Shown here in pieces: positions 18,622 through 30,289 of a stretch of 64,000 nt of DNA; the stretch's first letter is position 1, and each line of letters opens with the position of its first letter. The DNA is from Sycon ciliatum (lineage: Eukaryota > Porifera > Calcarea > Leucosolenida > Sycettidae). Made by a program: the position numbers and the translations under genes. Location of the stretch: NCBI RefSeq assembly GCF_964019385.1, contig NC_088645.1, positions 28,737,294 through 28,801,293 on the forward strand. The letters are read 5' to 3'. The notes below the pieces were generated by a model that was not told the DNA's origin, ran no database searches, and saw only the letters and a list, made by a program, of their open reading frames with translations.

Positions 18622-19225
18622 TCCACCTCAGTACCCTCCTGCTACCAGCGCCACGAACGGGAGAAACGCAGCTGCTATGAGGAGCGTGTTCGAGAGATCG
18701 AACATGCAACTTTTTCACCTCTCGTTCTCTCCTCAACAGGCGGCATAGGCAAGTCGGCAACAGCCTGCTATAAGCGGATTGCCGGGCTCCTGTCCGACAA
18801 GACGAAGGAGCCGTACAACCGAGTAATGGCGTGGATTCGCTGCCGACTTGGCTTTGCTCTGGTTTGCTCCAGCATGGTTTGTTTGCGCGGTGCTCCACGA
18901 CGCCCCATGCGTGTCAGCGATATGGTGGATGCATCTGCTACCTTGGCCGATGCTGAGGCCCGCTGTCTTGTATAACTGACTGCAAGTGGTTCCTAAACCA
19001 GTTCCTATTCCTCATTGTTGCTTCTTTGTTCCCCTCTAGTTTTCTTTTTACGGTATTATAATTTTTTTTACGGTATTATAATTTCATATTATTATAGTTT
19101 TAGTTTTATTATTTGTCATGGCGACCCCCGTAAGTCCAAATAACTGGCAGGGCAGGGTTGCGCCTTTTTCTTTCTTCTCGGATTTGTATGATGTCAATAA
19201 ACTGTTGAAATATAAAAATTAAAAA
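18622..19225 (+). mobile_element. LINE fragment of another family (C-terminus and 3' UTR)
   Basis: Coding remnant 18622-18973: HEREKRSCYEERVREIEHAT, FSPLVLSSTGG and VMAWIRCRLGFALVCSSMVC, homologous to the C-terminus of the array LINEs but diverged. A 3' UTR follows with GACCCCCGTAAGTCC near 19125 and an A-rich end near 19215. It has no ATG tail, so it is a relative that does not use the ATG array. Confidence 0.7.
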
Positions 19226-19250
19226 AATGTACAGTGCAGTGCGTACTAGC

Positions 19251-19478
19251 AAGAGTCCATAACCCCCCAGAGTGTGCAACTCGTGATCCTTCTCAGCACA
19301 AATCAGTGCCGCAAATAAATCCAAACTTCATACGTCATGTAGTGAGTAGCGGATGTACCAGATATGCACATGGCCCCATCCGCCCATGCTTGACTATGGA
19401 CCGGATGACGCAATGTTTGGATTTCGTTGCGCCAGACCCCAACCTGGAGTTGCACACTCTGGGGGGTTATGGACTCTT
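19251..19478. mobile_element. MITE-like element with about 32-bp inverted repeats
   Basis: AAGAGTCCATAACCCCCCAG at 19251 has its inverse complement ending at 19478; the arms are about 32 bp. TACTA/GTACTA lie at the edges. Non-coding interior. Confidence 0.7.
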
Positions 19479-19514
19479 GGTACTAATACACAGCATGCCA
19501 AAACTGTACAGTGC

Positions 19515-19905
19515 AGTGCGTACTACAGTTTTGGGAAGTGAAATCCGACACTTGTCATAGGGGACAGCGCCACATGCACAAATGGACACCAATGATGAAA
19601 TGCACTGCACCTAATTTGTACTATAGAGCCGTATGCATCCCAAACGGATCGAAAGGTCACAGTGTAGATACACACAGTTCACAAACATGGTACACATAAG
19701 GAGTATTGGTATCCAATCCCTATTCATTTTTGCCAGCATCTTTTGAACCTTGACTGTGATGAGTACGAGTTTTGTCATCAGACAGATAAAGTTGTATGTA
19801 GCGCATGTACTGTACGTATGCCGGGCTGCAGGGGCTGCAGACTGCATGGTGCAGTCCCTTATGCCAAGTGTTGGATTTCACTAGCCACAACTGTATTACA
19901 CAGCA
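19515..19905. mobile_element. MITE-like element with diverged 55-bp inverted repeats
   Basis: The arm around GAAATCCGACACTTGTCATA (19540-19559) pairs with CAAGTGTTGGATTTCAC (19866-19882). The arms also share ACAGCATGCCA sequences at the outer ends (19490 and 19900). No coding potential recognised. Confidence 0.55.
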
Positions 19906-20094
19906 TGCCAGGACTGTACTTTCACACATCATGCATATGCATGCATAGAAATTAAAAATAAAAATCGTCGGTGCGCCGCCAAAAATCGGTGCGCGCGTAC
20001 TTGACAATCAAAGATAAATTTTACCATGGCCTTACACAGAAGACAAATGTCCAATGCCAATGGCACATGAACCTACTATGTACTATTACAATAG

Positions 20095-20186
20095 TACCGT
20101 ACTATCTCCATTATAAGCCCAGCACTTATATTTGTTCAACCAGTCCGGACCCTGGGCTTATATTGGAGACTGGGCTTCTACTGTAG
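20095..20186. mobile_element. Short MITE with CTCCATTATAAGCCCAG motifs
   Basis: TACCGTACTATCTCCATTAT at the left, and GGGCTTATATTGGAGACTGG repeated in inverse orientation at the right. The same ends and internal motif recur at 24895 and 50819. Confidence 0.5.
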
Positions 20187-21286
20187 TCAGTTTCAAAAAG
20201 ATAAGCAATCCTGGCGATCGCCCGCGGAGTTTGCCGTCTTACCGTATGAGCGCTCGAGCGCTGCCTGGAAAAACTCACTGTCAACTGGAAGAAATATTCC
20301 GCGCGAAAGCATGAAAAATGACAACTCACTGACGTCGGTACTCGTACATGTTCGTCTGGTTTACAACAAACGAGCTCTTCCTCGCATCGATATGGAGTCA
20401 GAGAGGACATGTCGAAAGTGTGGTAAATTTTGACGAGCGGGATGCGTCCGTTTTGTGACCAAATAGATTCTTTGAGCTGCCGCGGATGCAATTTATCCTC
20501 ACGATGTGACGAAAACGGCATTGACACAGACTCATTCCCAAGGCCTTGAAGTGGCAGAGCTATCCGTGTGACTTCGACGACATTGTGACAAAAGCAGACG
20601 CCTGTGAAAGCTTATAGAAGACGGTGTTGACTCCTAAATTCAAATAAATTGGCGATCTTCAGTTACTAAAATAATTCTCAAACAGAAATCGATCGATCGA
20701 TGTGCCGGTGTATTCAACAACACGTAGCTACAGCGCAATGACTTCCGTGTTCACAACTTCAAATGGCGTGAGCCAATCAAGTGTCAGTCAGTTCGGCAGG
20801 AAACGCGAGCTCCAACAACAAGTCGTTTGGCGCAGCCACCTTCTTTGTCTTGTACCAGCGTGATCACCAAAACAATGAAAAATCAAGAAAAAATATTTCA
20901 CTTGAAGATTTGTTGGGATTTGAACTCACAACTTCATGGGCAGCAGACAGCATGCATAACCACAAGGCCAAAAAGGAAGGGATAAATCGTGGGTTTTGAT
21001 AACAAATCGATACTGGCTTCCAGGGCAAATTATAAATCATGGGAAAAGGCCAGAAACCTGGCCGAAATACTAACTCCTTAACGGTTGGTCCAATTGTTCT
21101 GAAACCTTCACAGAACAATTTGCCGTGCCCTAACAAGCCGTTTTATGTACTTTGTTGTCCGAATTTCCCTTATCTTCATACTTTTTAAGACCCAAACTTG
21201 ATTGCTAATCCTTTTGAAACAGACTGTAGAGACTGGGTTTATAATTTTCCAACCACCTGCTACATGAACATTGCCTATTATTTTTC
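20187..21286. other. No recognised gene or repeat
   Basis: Only short open frames; none with a recognisable domain. A short GATCGATCGAT palindromic run occurs near 20690. Confidence 0.5.
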
Positions 21287-21644
21287 ATTCCCGTAGCTAT
21301 GCAGAATACGTTACTTTAGTAACGTCTGGCGCTAGCCAGGGTCCACACGGCTTTAAAGGGGAACTCCGGTCCAAAATCACCCCCATTTTTTATTGCGGAA
21401 TCCATTAGAGTATGTCGTAAGTGGTAGAATGGCGAAAACCGGAAGCTTCTACGACAAGGATAACATACCTAAATTACCAATTGCAATTTTCCATATTTGG
21501 CACGAGGGGGCCCCCTCCCACCCTGTGACGTAAAACGTTCTCAGCCCGGTCCACTCAGATGAAATTTTCAAATAATTGAAGCAAGAATGAAAAGTCCTTG
21601 GCCATTGTTGAAGTGCTTGTTGTTCTGTGCCATGCCCGATTTAT

Positions 21645-21894
21645 TGTCACGACTCGCTGCTGCGTCTCTGGCTGCAACAATGTCACGAAGAAAGAGGCGC
21701 CTGCGGGCTGTCGTAGCATGGCTTTCCTCTGGCTGACGCGAACCTGACGGCAGCTTGGCTATGGAGAGTATGTTGGAAGGATTTTTCTCCGACGAAAAAT
21801 AATCGTGTCTGCACTGAGCATTTCACTGAGATGTGCTATGAAAGAGATTTCTAACAAGAGTTTGCACAAAGCATTGGTGGCTATAAGCAGAAGC
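21645..21894 (+). pseudogene. THAP zinc-finger remnant of the Kolobok transposase
   Basis: The first frame gives CCVSGCNNVTKKE (the opening C-x4-C of a THAP). After a frameshift near 21740, a second frame gives W...NNRVCTEHFTEMCYERDF, the typical C-terminal Cys-x2-His half. THAP domains bind transposon ends. A stop and frame changes show decay, unless a small intron is involved. Confidence 0.6.
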
Positions 21895-22256
21895 AGCAGC
21901 GACGCTTGAAGCCAGGGTCTCTGCCATCCTGAAACTTGGCGGTGCATGTCGTACTAATAGTTAGTAGCTCCTCTACCTCTGCTGCCAGCAAAAGCAGACC
22001 ATCTTCGACTTACTTCCAGGAACGTGAGCACGATGAGGTAAGTGAACGGCATGATTTTGTGCCGTCCAGAACGTAGCTCTAAACGACTACAGTCCTACTC
22101 AAAGTCCTCTACTCAAAATCCTAGTCAGTGAAGTCGAGAATTGATGTAATGTACATGGAACGTTATCATGTGTGTTATTTCGGTTCTCTTTATCTGTAAG
22201 TTTCCATTGCGTTACTTTCCGGTTGCAGCTACACTGCCACAAATACAAGGTACAGT

Positions 22257-22745
22257 ATGATTTGTAGTCTGGAAAATTTCCATGCTGTCATACTGAAGTG
22301 GGCACCAAAACGTGTCCACTTTTCGTACAATGGCATGAGAGCACGGGTACAGTCGGCATGTCTGTCCCACAATGCCAATATAGGGAGAGCGCACGCCAAA
22401 ACCAAGGAGGGTGTGCTCAGGTACAGGCTGGAATACACCAAGAGCACAAAGTGGCCAAGAAGCTGCACGACAATGTCCTGCAACTTCTTGAAGGACCTGT
22501 TGAACGATGTGCATACAACCATTCTCGGCATTCGCAACGGCACACGGCACCGGCACAACCCCATGCTCCCGAACACAGTACAGTCTTGTGCCATTGTATC
22601 TGTCAACTTTACCAGATTGTTCGTGCAGCTGCATTGGTGCAAAGCATGCACCCACCCGAAAACACAAATATTGCCCGAGTCAAGAATAGTTATAAATCGT
22701 GTCTGTCAACTGTTTTCTACATTCTGCATGCACATGTACCAATGA
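22257..22745 (+). pseudogene. Kolobok transposase core remnant
   Basis: RVHFSYNGMRARVQSACLSH, then NANIGRAHAKTKEGVLRYRL and LKDLLNDV resemble the conserved block of THAP-containing Kolobok transposases (HF.Y.GM.AR...N.N...A.TK.G..RY). The frame is open for 162 aa but the expected downstream domain is not continuous. Likely an exon or degenerate piece of the element's own transposase. Confidence 0.55.
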
Positions 22746-24419
22746 TTATGTGAACGTCAACCAGGCCAAGAAGCATTATCATCATCATCATCATCATGTC
22801 CAACTGCTTCCTCAAAGCCCCAGTGCGCATCTGCATTGGCTTCTGGTACAGCTGCTTTATCTTCGATACCACGCAAGACGGTATCACACGCCGCTGCTTG
22901 CGTCCAAAGTATCCATGGGTGAACCATATGTATTGTCTATACGCCACATGTCTCCAAATCCTGCACAAAACAGTTGGAGAGATGTAGATACACATACCAC
23001 GAGTGTCTTCATGATTGTGTAAAAGTAAATAGTTTCAGTGTAAACAGTTTCGGATTCGAGTTAATATTTCTATGGGCTACTATACTAAAGACACTTTGGC
23101 CTTTTTTCAAATTTACATCACTTTTACACACAGTTGAAACACTTACAGTGCTAGGAATAGTATGAATGAAAGACATCGTTGTACCAGTATAATTATATTG
23201 GCATGGGTGCAATAGAACTTCACGATTGTGTGATGGAAGTTGGTGAATTTGAATACTGTACACAAAATCATTGCACAACACTTCCCATCTACTTTGTACC
23301 GGTACATGAAACATGGAAAGAAAGGAAATAATGAAACCGATTCAGTGAATCCTCACCTGTTTGACCACGGTCCACACCTTGCCCGAAATTCTTCGAAGGA
23401 AAGCAATGCCACCTCGAGCACTGATTTTTGCAGGCAAACAACAGCAAACTCTGAGTGCTGCGTGACGCACTGCAGCCCTTCCTGCTCGCCGCGTTTACTG
23501 AAAGCTGCAGGAACCTCCCAGCAACAAGTCGACTCGACCTCGCTCCACATCATGCTGCATTGTCCGGAACGGCATCAAGCAGTGCTTCTCACGCGAGCAC
23601 TTGCAACCAAAGCGTTCTCTTCACGTTCATCTGTTTTGTAGTCTCAGAAATATTACTTGTAGACAGTTTCGCAGACGCTGATGCGCGCTTCGGCTCGAAC
23701 CTAAAAGGCCTCGGTGTTGTTGAATCCGAAGTGGCGTCCACCTCCACACCTCCCGTGGTCTCCTCTTCCTCCAACATGATGATCGAATGAATACTAGTAC
23801 AAGGGTTATCATGGTTATTGATTGAAGAAAAAACAGTGAATACCTTTTTCAAAATTTCTGCAGGTCTACCATTTGAATAAAAATATTTGGAGGTCACTGA
23901 GAACGTTTTACGTCACAGGGTGGGCGGGGGCCCCCTCGTGCCAAATATGGAAAATTGCAATTGGTAATTTAGGTATGTTATCCTTGTCGTAGAAGCTTCC
24001 GGTTTTCGCCATTCTACCACTTACGACATACTCTAATGGATTCCGCAATAAAAAAATGGGGGTGATTTTGGACCGGAGTTCCCCTTTAATTTGTTATTCG
24101 TTTGTTTATGTGTTTGTGTCACGCCTGGCGCTATCCCATATCTGTCCTGTACCCTACCGTAGCATCAAACACAGCTAGCTGGCCACATACAGCTGGTCGC
24201 TATATTTAAATAGGGCTTTCAAACGCAAGATCATAGCGTGAAGCAACTTGGAAGAATGAGTATGAATGCTAAGTGCATGGGATAATGCATGTAGGGCGAT
24301 AGTGTGGGTTCGAATCCCAGGATATGCCTTAAAAAACGAATTAGGAAAATTGAAAATTTTATAACATCCCTATGCTTTTTTTGGCGTCATCAAGGCGGTA
24401 GACGGTGTTGTATTACCCT

Positions 24420-24640
24420 CGACCGTACCTGTCCCGTACCGAACCATCAAAGACGTCTGGCCACAATGCATATTCAAGTAGGGCTTTCAAATGCAAGATC
24501 ATAACGTGAAGCAACTTGGAAGAATTAGTATGTATGCGAAGCGTATCGGGGGATGCATGCAGGGTGCGCGATAATGCGGGTTCGAATCCCAGGTTATGTC
24601 TTTAAAAAAAAAAGGAGAAATTTATAAGAATTTATAACAT
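24420..24640 (+). mobile_element. tRNA-like SINE copy 3, 5'-truncated
   Basis: Shares CTTTCAAATGCAAGATCATA, GAAGCAACTTGGAAGAAT and the B-box-like GGTTCGAATCCCAGG (near 24579) with copy 2, followed by an A run and the TTTATAACATCCC end. Confidence 0.65.
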
Positions 24641-24676
24641 CCCCATGCTTTTTTTGTCTAGGTCATCAAGGCAAAA

Positions 24677-25121
24677 AAGCATAGCGTAGGGCCCTGAGCT
24701 TCCAAGCTCTCTCGTTATATCAGTAGCACAATGCTTCCCAGGAGGCACCCGGACTGCAGTTTTGTGCTTCCTGGTACACTGAGTCTGTTCTTTAGATCTC
24801 GGGATCGCAGTCTTTTACCACAGCATGTGTTGATGTGATACTGTGTGATACTGTGTGATACTGTGTGACGTCAAATATGCATGGACATGATCCATACGGT
24901 TCTCCATTATAAGCTCTGCGCTTATATTGGAGACAGCACTTGTATATCTTCGAAGTCCTCTTGGAGTGCGCTTATAATAGAGACTGAGCTTTTAGAAGAG
25001 ACTGCGCTTGCAATAGAGATAATACGGTATTCCTTTCTTCCTATAAACAAAGCTAAAACGGTTCAGGTAGGCTATGTCGTAACGAGAGAGCTTGAAAGCT
25101 CAGGGCCCTACGTTATGCTTG
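24677..25121. mobile_element. MITE with about 42-bp TIRs, carrying a nested MITE
   Basis: AAGCATAGCGTAGGGCCCTG at the left is mirrored by CAGGGCCCTACGTTATGCTT at the right; arms extend through GAGAGAGCTTG. The interior holds a 12-bp tandem (TGATACTGTGTG, 24836-24867) and a second element at about 24895-25033 with TACGG ends and CTTATA-GGAGAC motifs like 20095 and 50819. Confidence 0.7.
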
Positions 25122-25199
25122 TTTGCCTTATTACTCACCATGATTGTTATTCGATCGGATGGAAACACTTTTGCGATACAATGATGTAGTCGATCAGTT

Positions 25200-26480
25200 T
25201 TAGTACGGCGGTTGTCTCTTGTTTTTGGCGTAGCCTTTCGCAAGCACGGCGACTCTCGAGGCGGCGGGACCTATCGTCTCCCATCTTCTACTCTCTGTAG
25301 GCACTGATGTCGACACCGTCTATTCAGACCTTCAACACTCTCACCCTAGCTGTTATTTTCCTCCTCCTCATAGTCCTCTGTTGATTTACAGCTTAAATTA
25401 TTTCAGTAGACGCGTGAAATTCAACAACTAAAATTTTTATCGGACAGTAATTTAGATCTCCTTTCGAGTATTCCAACAATCTCACGCTCTATGGAAAGCT
25501 CTCTCCAAGACGAACACAGCCGTACCCAGTGCGCAAGGAGTAACGCCACAGCGCTATTTGAGAGCTCCAATGCCAAGCCTGAGAGTGCGCTACTGAGTTC
25601 TCAGTCATTTTAACAATATCGATCGCAGAACCGTCAATTTTTTTTGCAGGAGAGAGCTTCAAAATTCAGCTTCAGAATGACGTATGCTACTTGTGCAGGC
25701 GTGGGCAGCGAGTCAGTGAAAATCACTTGCTCGCGTTTCAAGTTTACGCCGGCGCTAGCTGGCTCGTGCCAGCAAATTTCATTCGAGTGTCATAACTCCG
25801 CGTCATGACCTTGGATCGTCTTCCCTCGTCTTCCCATGACCTCGGATAGTCTTCGGGTGTTTTGGAGCCGTCGGCTGAGGCTTTTTTGATACGATTAGAC
25901 CTTTCGTTTGTTGATTTCGAACAAGGATTGACTGAATGGCGGAAGTTTGAAGTCACCTCAGCATGCACTGTACAGTCAGCCAGATATATTCGCCCTATAG
26001 GCGTTATAGGGCAAGTGCTCTTGGCATACTACTTATACAACAAGGGTACATATTAAAACACTGCAATCTACCTTATCCTTACATTCCTGACCCTTTAGCA
26101 GCACACCCAAAACATTCGAATGATAATTCGTCGGCCCTATGCCTACGGACCGCTGTCACCGCATCCTGAACAAGTTCGGGCATGATTATGTATTTTCTCC
26201 TGCCCACTGGATGCCTGTTCAGCGGCCTCTTGCTGTCGATGCATCCTTTCACGAAGTCCGTAAGTCTCCGAACGACGGGATATTTGCTTGGTTGTTTCTT
26301 GTTATTGGCGTAGCCTTTCGCAAGCACACATACTCTCGAGGCGGTGAGACCTCTCTTTTCCCATCTTCTACTCTCTGTGTAGGCACACCTGTCAATACCG
26401 TCTGCTCTGAGCTTCAACATTGCCACCCCTGTCATTTTGCTCTTCCTCGTAATCCTCTGTTAAAGATCTCAGAATTCTAA
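25200..26480. repeat. Two diverged direct copies of an unclassified repeat
   Basis: 25212-25395 and 26290-26470 align along their length (GGCGTAGCCTTTCGCAAGCA, ACTCTCGAGGCGG, CCCATCTTCTACTCTCTGT). The space between them contains no recognised gene. Both sit in plus orientation. Confidence 0.6.
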
Positions 26481-26629
26481 TATACCACAACGGCGCGCAT
26501 TAAAACACTGCAATCTACCCGATCCTTACATTCTCGGCCCATTGGCACCACACACAAAAGCATTTGAAAGCTAACGCGATAATGCGACATGGTTACCTTG
26601 ATGACCTAGTTAAAAAAAGTATACAACGA

Positions 26630-26902
26630 TGATGTTATATTTTTCATTTCTCCAATTTTATTAAACCATAAAAATCATGGGATCATGGGATTCGAACCCG
26701 TACTATCGCCTTGCATGCATTCACCCGATACACTTCGCATCCATACACATTCTTCAAAGTTGCTTTATGTCATGAGTTTGCAGTTGAAATTTATTTTATT
26801 TTATTTGAATAAGGTGACCAGCTGTCTATGATGGTATGGTACGTGACATGTATGGGATAGCGCCACATGCCGACGTCGTCAAACAAAAACAAACAAACGG
26901 GG
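26630..26902 (-). mobile_element. tRNA-like SINE copy 4
   Basis: Minus-strand B-box-like GGTTCGAATCCCA near 26690-26702, with the shared GAAG...ACACTTCGCAT segment, GGGATAGCGCCA and an A-rich AACAAACAAAC stretch at the head. Confidence 0.6.
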
Positions 26903-27573
26903 CCTATTTTGAGCATAGACAGGAAATGCAACTATGCCAGTAGTAGTTACTTGTTGGCGTGCCTCAAGTCAGCTTATCCGTCGAAATCCGCCGATCTGCA
27001 CCCCTGGTCGGCTTCTCTGACTTCATCATCGGAGTCAGCGATGTCACAGGCGAAGGGCACCATCAGCTCTTGGATTGCAACCAGTGCATCGCCTCTGTCT
27101 TGTCTGTATTCGTCTGGTCAGTCCGAAAAGCTGACGGACTTGTTGCGGGATCATCGGATCTATGCACCCGCTTTCTGTCGCTGGCGATATTGGACTCGTA
27201 ATTTTTTTGAAATTCACAGAATGTACATGACTGTACTGATGTATCATGATTGAAATTAGGGCCTATCCACACTACAACCAAAAACGCTTACAAGCAGGGA
27301 GTCGTAAAATACCGGGAGGCGACACGAGATGCACAACCGCGTCGGATGATTGCCTCAGCTCGGGCACGAGTGCTGAGACCTCACGCGCTGCATGGCGAGG
27401 GAATTCCCATGAGGTCAAAGCGGCGCAGGTCATGCAAAAGGACGCGTTCGCTGTTTGGTCCAACAAATTTGAAAACTCAATAAAATTATCCTGCACACAA
27501 CGAATCCAGTGTCAGCAGTTCGTTTTGTTTTTCTAAGTAATAATACTTTGTGCCTTGGCCTTCGAAGTAAAGG

Positions 27574-28928
27574 ATGATGGAGCTTGACAGAGATGACTGC
27601 CAAAGTGATGAGTCCACCGTGGAAGATGTAGATGACGCCACGTATTCACTTGGTGACCTGAGTTGTGGGGATGTTCAGCTGTGGGCTACAGGTGAGATTC
27701 TTTCGTTTGCATGTTTTTGTCTCTTCCTTGTGGACACGAATGTATAATCTGTAGCATACCTAAGTGCCCGAACTGACCCGATAAATTAGGTGGTCGACAC
27801 CATCCTTTTCATCCTAGTCTGCCCACGATGCATTGTCTGTTCACTGTGACAGGATATTTATTGAAGTCCTGAAAATTTACGTGTGTACCTAGTATGTATC
27901 ATCACCGTAGATGATGTAAACCTCCATCCTCAAACCATACTTTGTCTATGTGCAGATCGATGTAAGAGTGGTAGTGCCATCATGGTGTACAGGCCTATGG
28001 AAGGTGCAGTGATCCATGGAATTTGCAAACTGCTGACAATGAGACAGGCGAGTGTTACTGAGGCGACGGAGTCATTCCTGCATGTTATTACGACACGGTT
28101 ACACAAGGCATCAGGTACTGCAAATCTGCTACGCCAGGAAGTGTGCCAGCTGAAGGCATGCAAGGGTGCTGATATTTCGCAAGCATGGCAACAAATGCTG
28201 TCCGTCATCGCAACAGCTATTCCCGAAGTGAAAATCAATTGTGAAGGTCAGTGCGTTTTGCATGCACGTTGGAAAAAAATTGGCTTCTGACTAGGTATGC
28301 AAACGCTGGCTTTTGAATACTAGTACAGTCTCTGCAACCACCAGTCCTTATATGTTGTCTTTTTCTTTTCTCTTCTTCAGATTTGGAAGTTACATCTGCA
28401 GTGCTAGCGAATCTGATAAGCTACCTGCATGCCACGGCTGCCGCTGCTATCAGGAAAGCGTCAATAGCACCATCCAAAGCTGCTGAAGCCATCCCCAAAC
28501 CGGTGATTGACAATTTGTCTCACCTTGCTGAAAAGTACCATGGTGGTTGGTGCTTGGTGGCCGTGCGGCGTGAGCTGGAAGGAGCAAGGTGTCGCAACGA
28601 CAACTTGCTGCAGCTTATACCTTTATTTGGCAAGGATGCCGTGACAAGCCTTCAGCCTTGTTTGGAGAATTTTGGAGCCATTCTCCAAACATCTGAGCAT
28701 CAAGCGTTGCCCAGAAATGACCAACCGCTCCGTGACCATGGCTATGCAGCACCCATAGCTGCAACACAGCATGAAGAGCAGAAGCATACGTTTGTACTTG
28801 TGCCTGCTGCATGCTCCTTGTTTCACCAGCTTAATTTAATAACCCATTCCCAGTTCCCCAGCATGCTCAACACACACAAGCAACACGCTCTGTATAAGAC
28901 AAAATACGACACAGATAAAAACAACTGA
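27574..28928 (+). CDS. Three-exon gene of unknown function (318 aa predicted)
   Basis: Exons 27574-27691, 27956-28246 and 28381-28928. All introns are GT-AG, have pyrimidine-rich acceptors and split codons after base 1, and the frame stays open throughout, which is unlikely by chance. Exon 1 is acidic (MMELDRDDCQSDESTVEDVDD). Exons 2-3 look alpha-helical (SVTEATESFLHVITTRLHKA, SAVLANLISYLHATAAAAIR). No catalytic motif, signal peptide or membrane segment is evident, and I do not recognise the family. The start at 27574 is the first of two adjacent ATGs. It lies between matched inverted repeats, so it could be transposon-borne. The 3' end may differ if another exon follows. Confidence 0.6.
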
Positions 28929-29253
28929 ACCAGTGATATGTGAATTTTGCGCTTGTGTGTGCACGAGCATGCATGTGTGTGTGTGTGTGTATGTCTTCGT
29001 GCGGTAGTTGGTAGTAGCGGCAGCCGTGAGAGGAATTGTTTCCCATGATAAGCCAGATCCATAGCTGCTGGAGATGGCTCTCTCGAACGTGGTCCCGCTC
29101 GTCGTTCTATATTGTCGGCCCCGTAAGGGGACACGTGACCGTAATGCCAGTGTTTACCAGGACCAGGACCAGGTGTGTATGTATGTGTGCTTGTGTGTAT
29201 GCTACTGTGATAAGCGGTACAAGCAGTATACAGGATATTGACGGGTATTCACC

Positions 29254-29517
29254 TTGAGTGCATTCGCCGATAGTGTGACTTTCGTCGCAGAGAACTTTGC
29301 TCAGTCGGTGAGGCGACTCGGCCTTACGTTTCCTGAAGGCAATGTGTTCAGAACAGTTATGAACAGCTATGAACAGTTAAGAAATGACAAATATTGTTTG
29401 CAGTTCATGGGCCATATAGATGTGAAACACTTTGAATGCAGAAGAATGAGGATAGTGGCATCAAATACTGCATGGATTCTGTTTGATATGCTACTTTTTT
29501 TTCCCTTCCATGGAAAG
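29254..29517 (+). other. Possible exon with strong donor site
   Basis: An 88-codon open stretch (FADSVTFVAENFAQSVRRLG...) ends in AAG followed by GTGAGTA at 29518. An acceptor-like TTTCGTCGCAG ends at 29291. It might belong to the upstream gene or to another. Between 28930 and 29254 there is only TG-rich low complexity and nothing recognised. Confidence 0.25.
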
Positions 29518-30142
29518 GTGAGTACATCGTCGAACTTCATCTCGAAACTTCACACAAACCTAGAATGGAACTTGGACAACATGAAGGGGCCATGGGCATG
29601 GTGTGTTTAGTGGAGAACTATTCCGAAAACAGGGTGTCATTCGCATTGACTCAATTCAAATTTGAGTACATTTCGTGAATAACTTACCTTGACATTCCGT
29701 CGTCTCCAAAGCAGTGAACTTCCAAAAAAAAATTAAAAGCCACGGCTCAACCTAAGGTAATGCGTGGTACGTATCAGAAACAACCAGCTTTCGCTCTGGA
29801 GATCCAGAATAGCCTCGAAGCATATAGCAAAAACAATTGAGAAAAAGAAGATGACGACGACGTTTCAATCATGCTTCAAATTTCGCGGGTCGAGTGCGGC
29901 AATCCTCGGATCGTGAAATGTGTGGCGTGTCGCCTCCCGGTATTTTACGACTCCCTGCTTACAAGTCACTTTTCCTTGTAAGTTGTCATGGAGAACCGTG
30001 GGAAACGGCGCGAAAGTGAAAAAGTCGCTTGAACGTAATCAGCAACTTCCGAACCCCGATACAAGGCCACTTTTTACTTTCAAGTAGCTTTTCCAGGTTT
30101 CAGAAGTAGCTAGTTGTTGAAGTATTGATGTATCTTGAGAAA

Positions 30143-30289
30143 ATGCCGAGGGTTGTGTTCTTTGAAGAGCTGGAAGGAAAGCTCATTGAGCTGTGGGCTG
30201 CAGAACAGAAAGCGAGCAATGGGACGATGAAAAAGCGGGCGGTGAACGTGAAGGAGATTGCCGTGAAGTTGAATTTATTCAGCCGCTAG
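30143..30289 (+). pseudogene. MADF/Myb-like domain fragment
   Basis: MPRVVFFEELEGKLIELWAA then a KKRAVNVKEIAVKLN segment looks like the start of a MADF-type DNA-binding domain, common in Harbinger and Kolobok accessory proteins. It ends at a stop (30287) before the domain is complete. 30290-30920 shows no further gene. Confidence 0.35.

Larger units (their letters stand above)
21357..24085 (+). mobile_element. Kolobok-type DNA transposon, 2.7 kb, decayed
   Basis: Begins AGGGGAACTCCGGTCC and ends in its inverse complement, with TTAA duplicated on each side (21353-21356, 24086-24089). TIRs are about 188 bp (21357-21544 and 23897-24085), nearly identical to one another. The interior holds THAP and transposase remnants. 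TTAA targets and AGGGG ends fit Kolobok rather than piggyBac, whose ends start CCC. Confidence 0.85.
21287..24345 (+). mobile_element. tRNA-like SINE copy 2, split by a Kolobok transposon
   Basis: The head is at 21287-21356. The remainder is at 24086-24345 with a perfect B-box-like GGTTCGAATCC near 24308-24318; an A box is not clear. Removing 21357-24085 and one TTAA restores CTTTAATTTG, the sequence found uninterrupted in copy 1 near 18433. Confidence 0.7.
27292..29960. mobile_element. TIR-bounded 2.7-kb segment carrying a spliced gene
   Basis: A perfect 35-bp inverted repeat (27292-27326 and 29926-29960, starting AAGCAGGGAGTCGTAAAATA) brackets the segment. Similarity continues inward at lower identity (CGGATGATTGCCTCAGCTCGG versus a GGATTGCCGCACTCG-type partner). 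No clear target duplication was found. It may be a non-classical DNA transposon or two MITE ends around a gene. Confidence 0.55.

Noticed and set aside
18490..21340. SINE copies as a bacterial-style attachment or integron system
   Set aside because: The shared CTGGCGCTA segment belongs to the SINE head and has no associated integrase.
22212..22667. Minus-strand Cys-rich frame
   Set aside because: Antisense of the Kolobok transposase remnant, which has a recognisable conserved block on the plus strand.
24290..24320. Genuine tRNA gene at the GGTTCGAATCC box
   Set aside because: No acceptor-stem pairing or clear A box, and the sequence is part of a dispersed SINE family.
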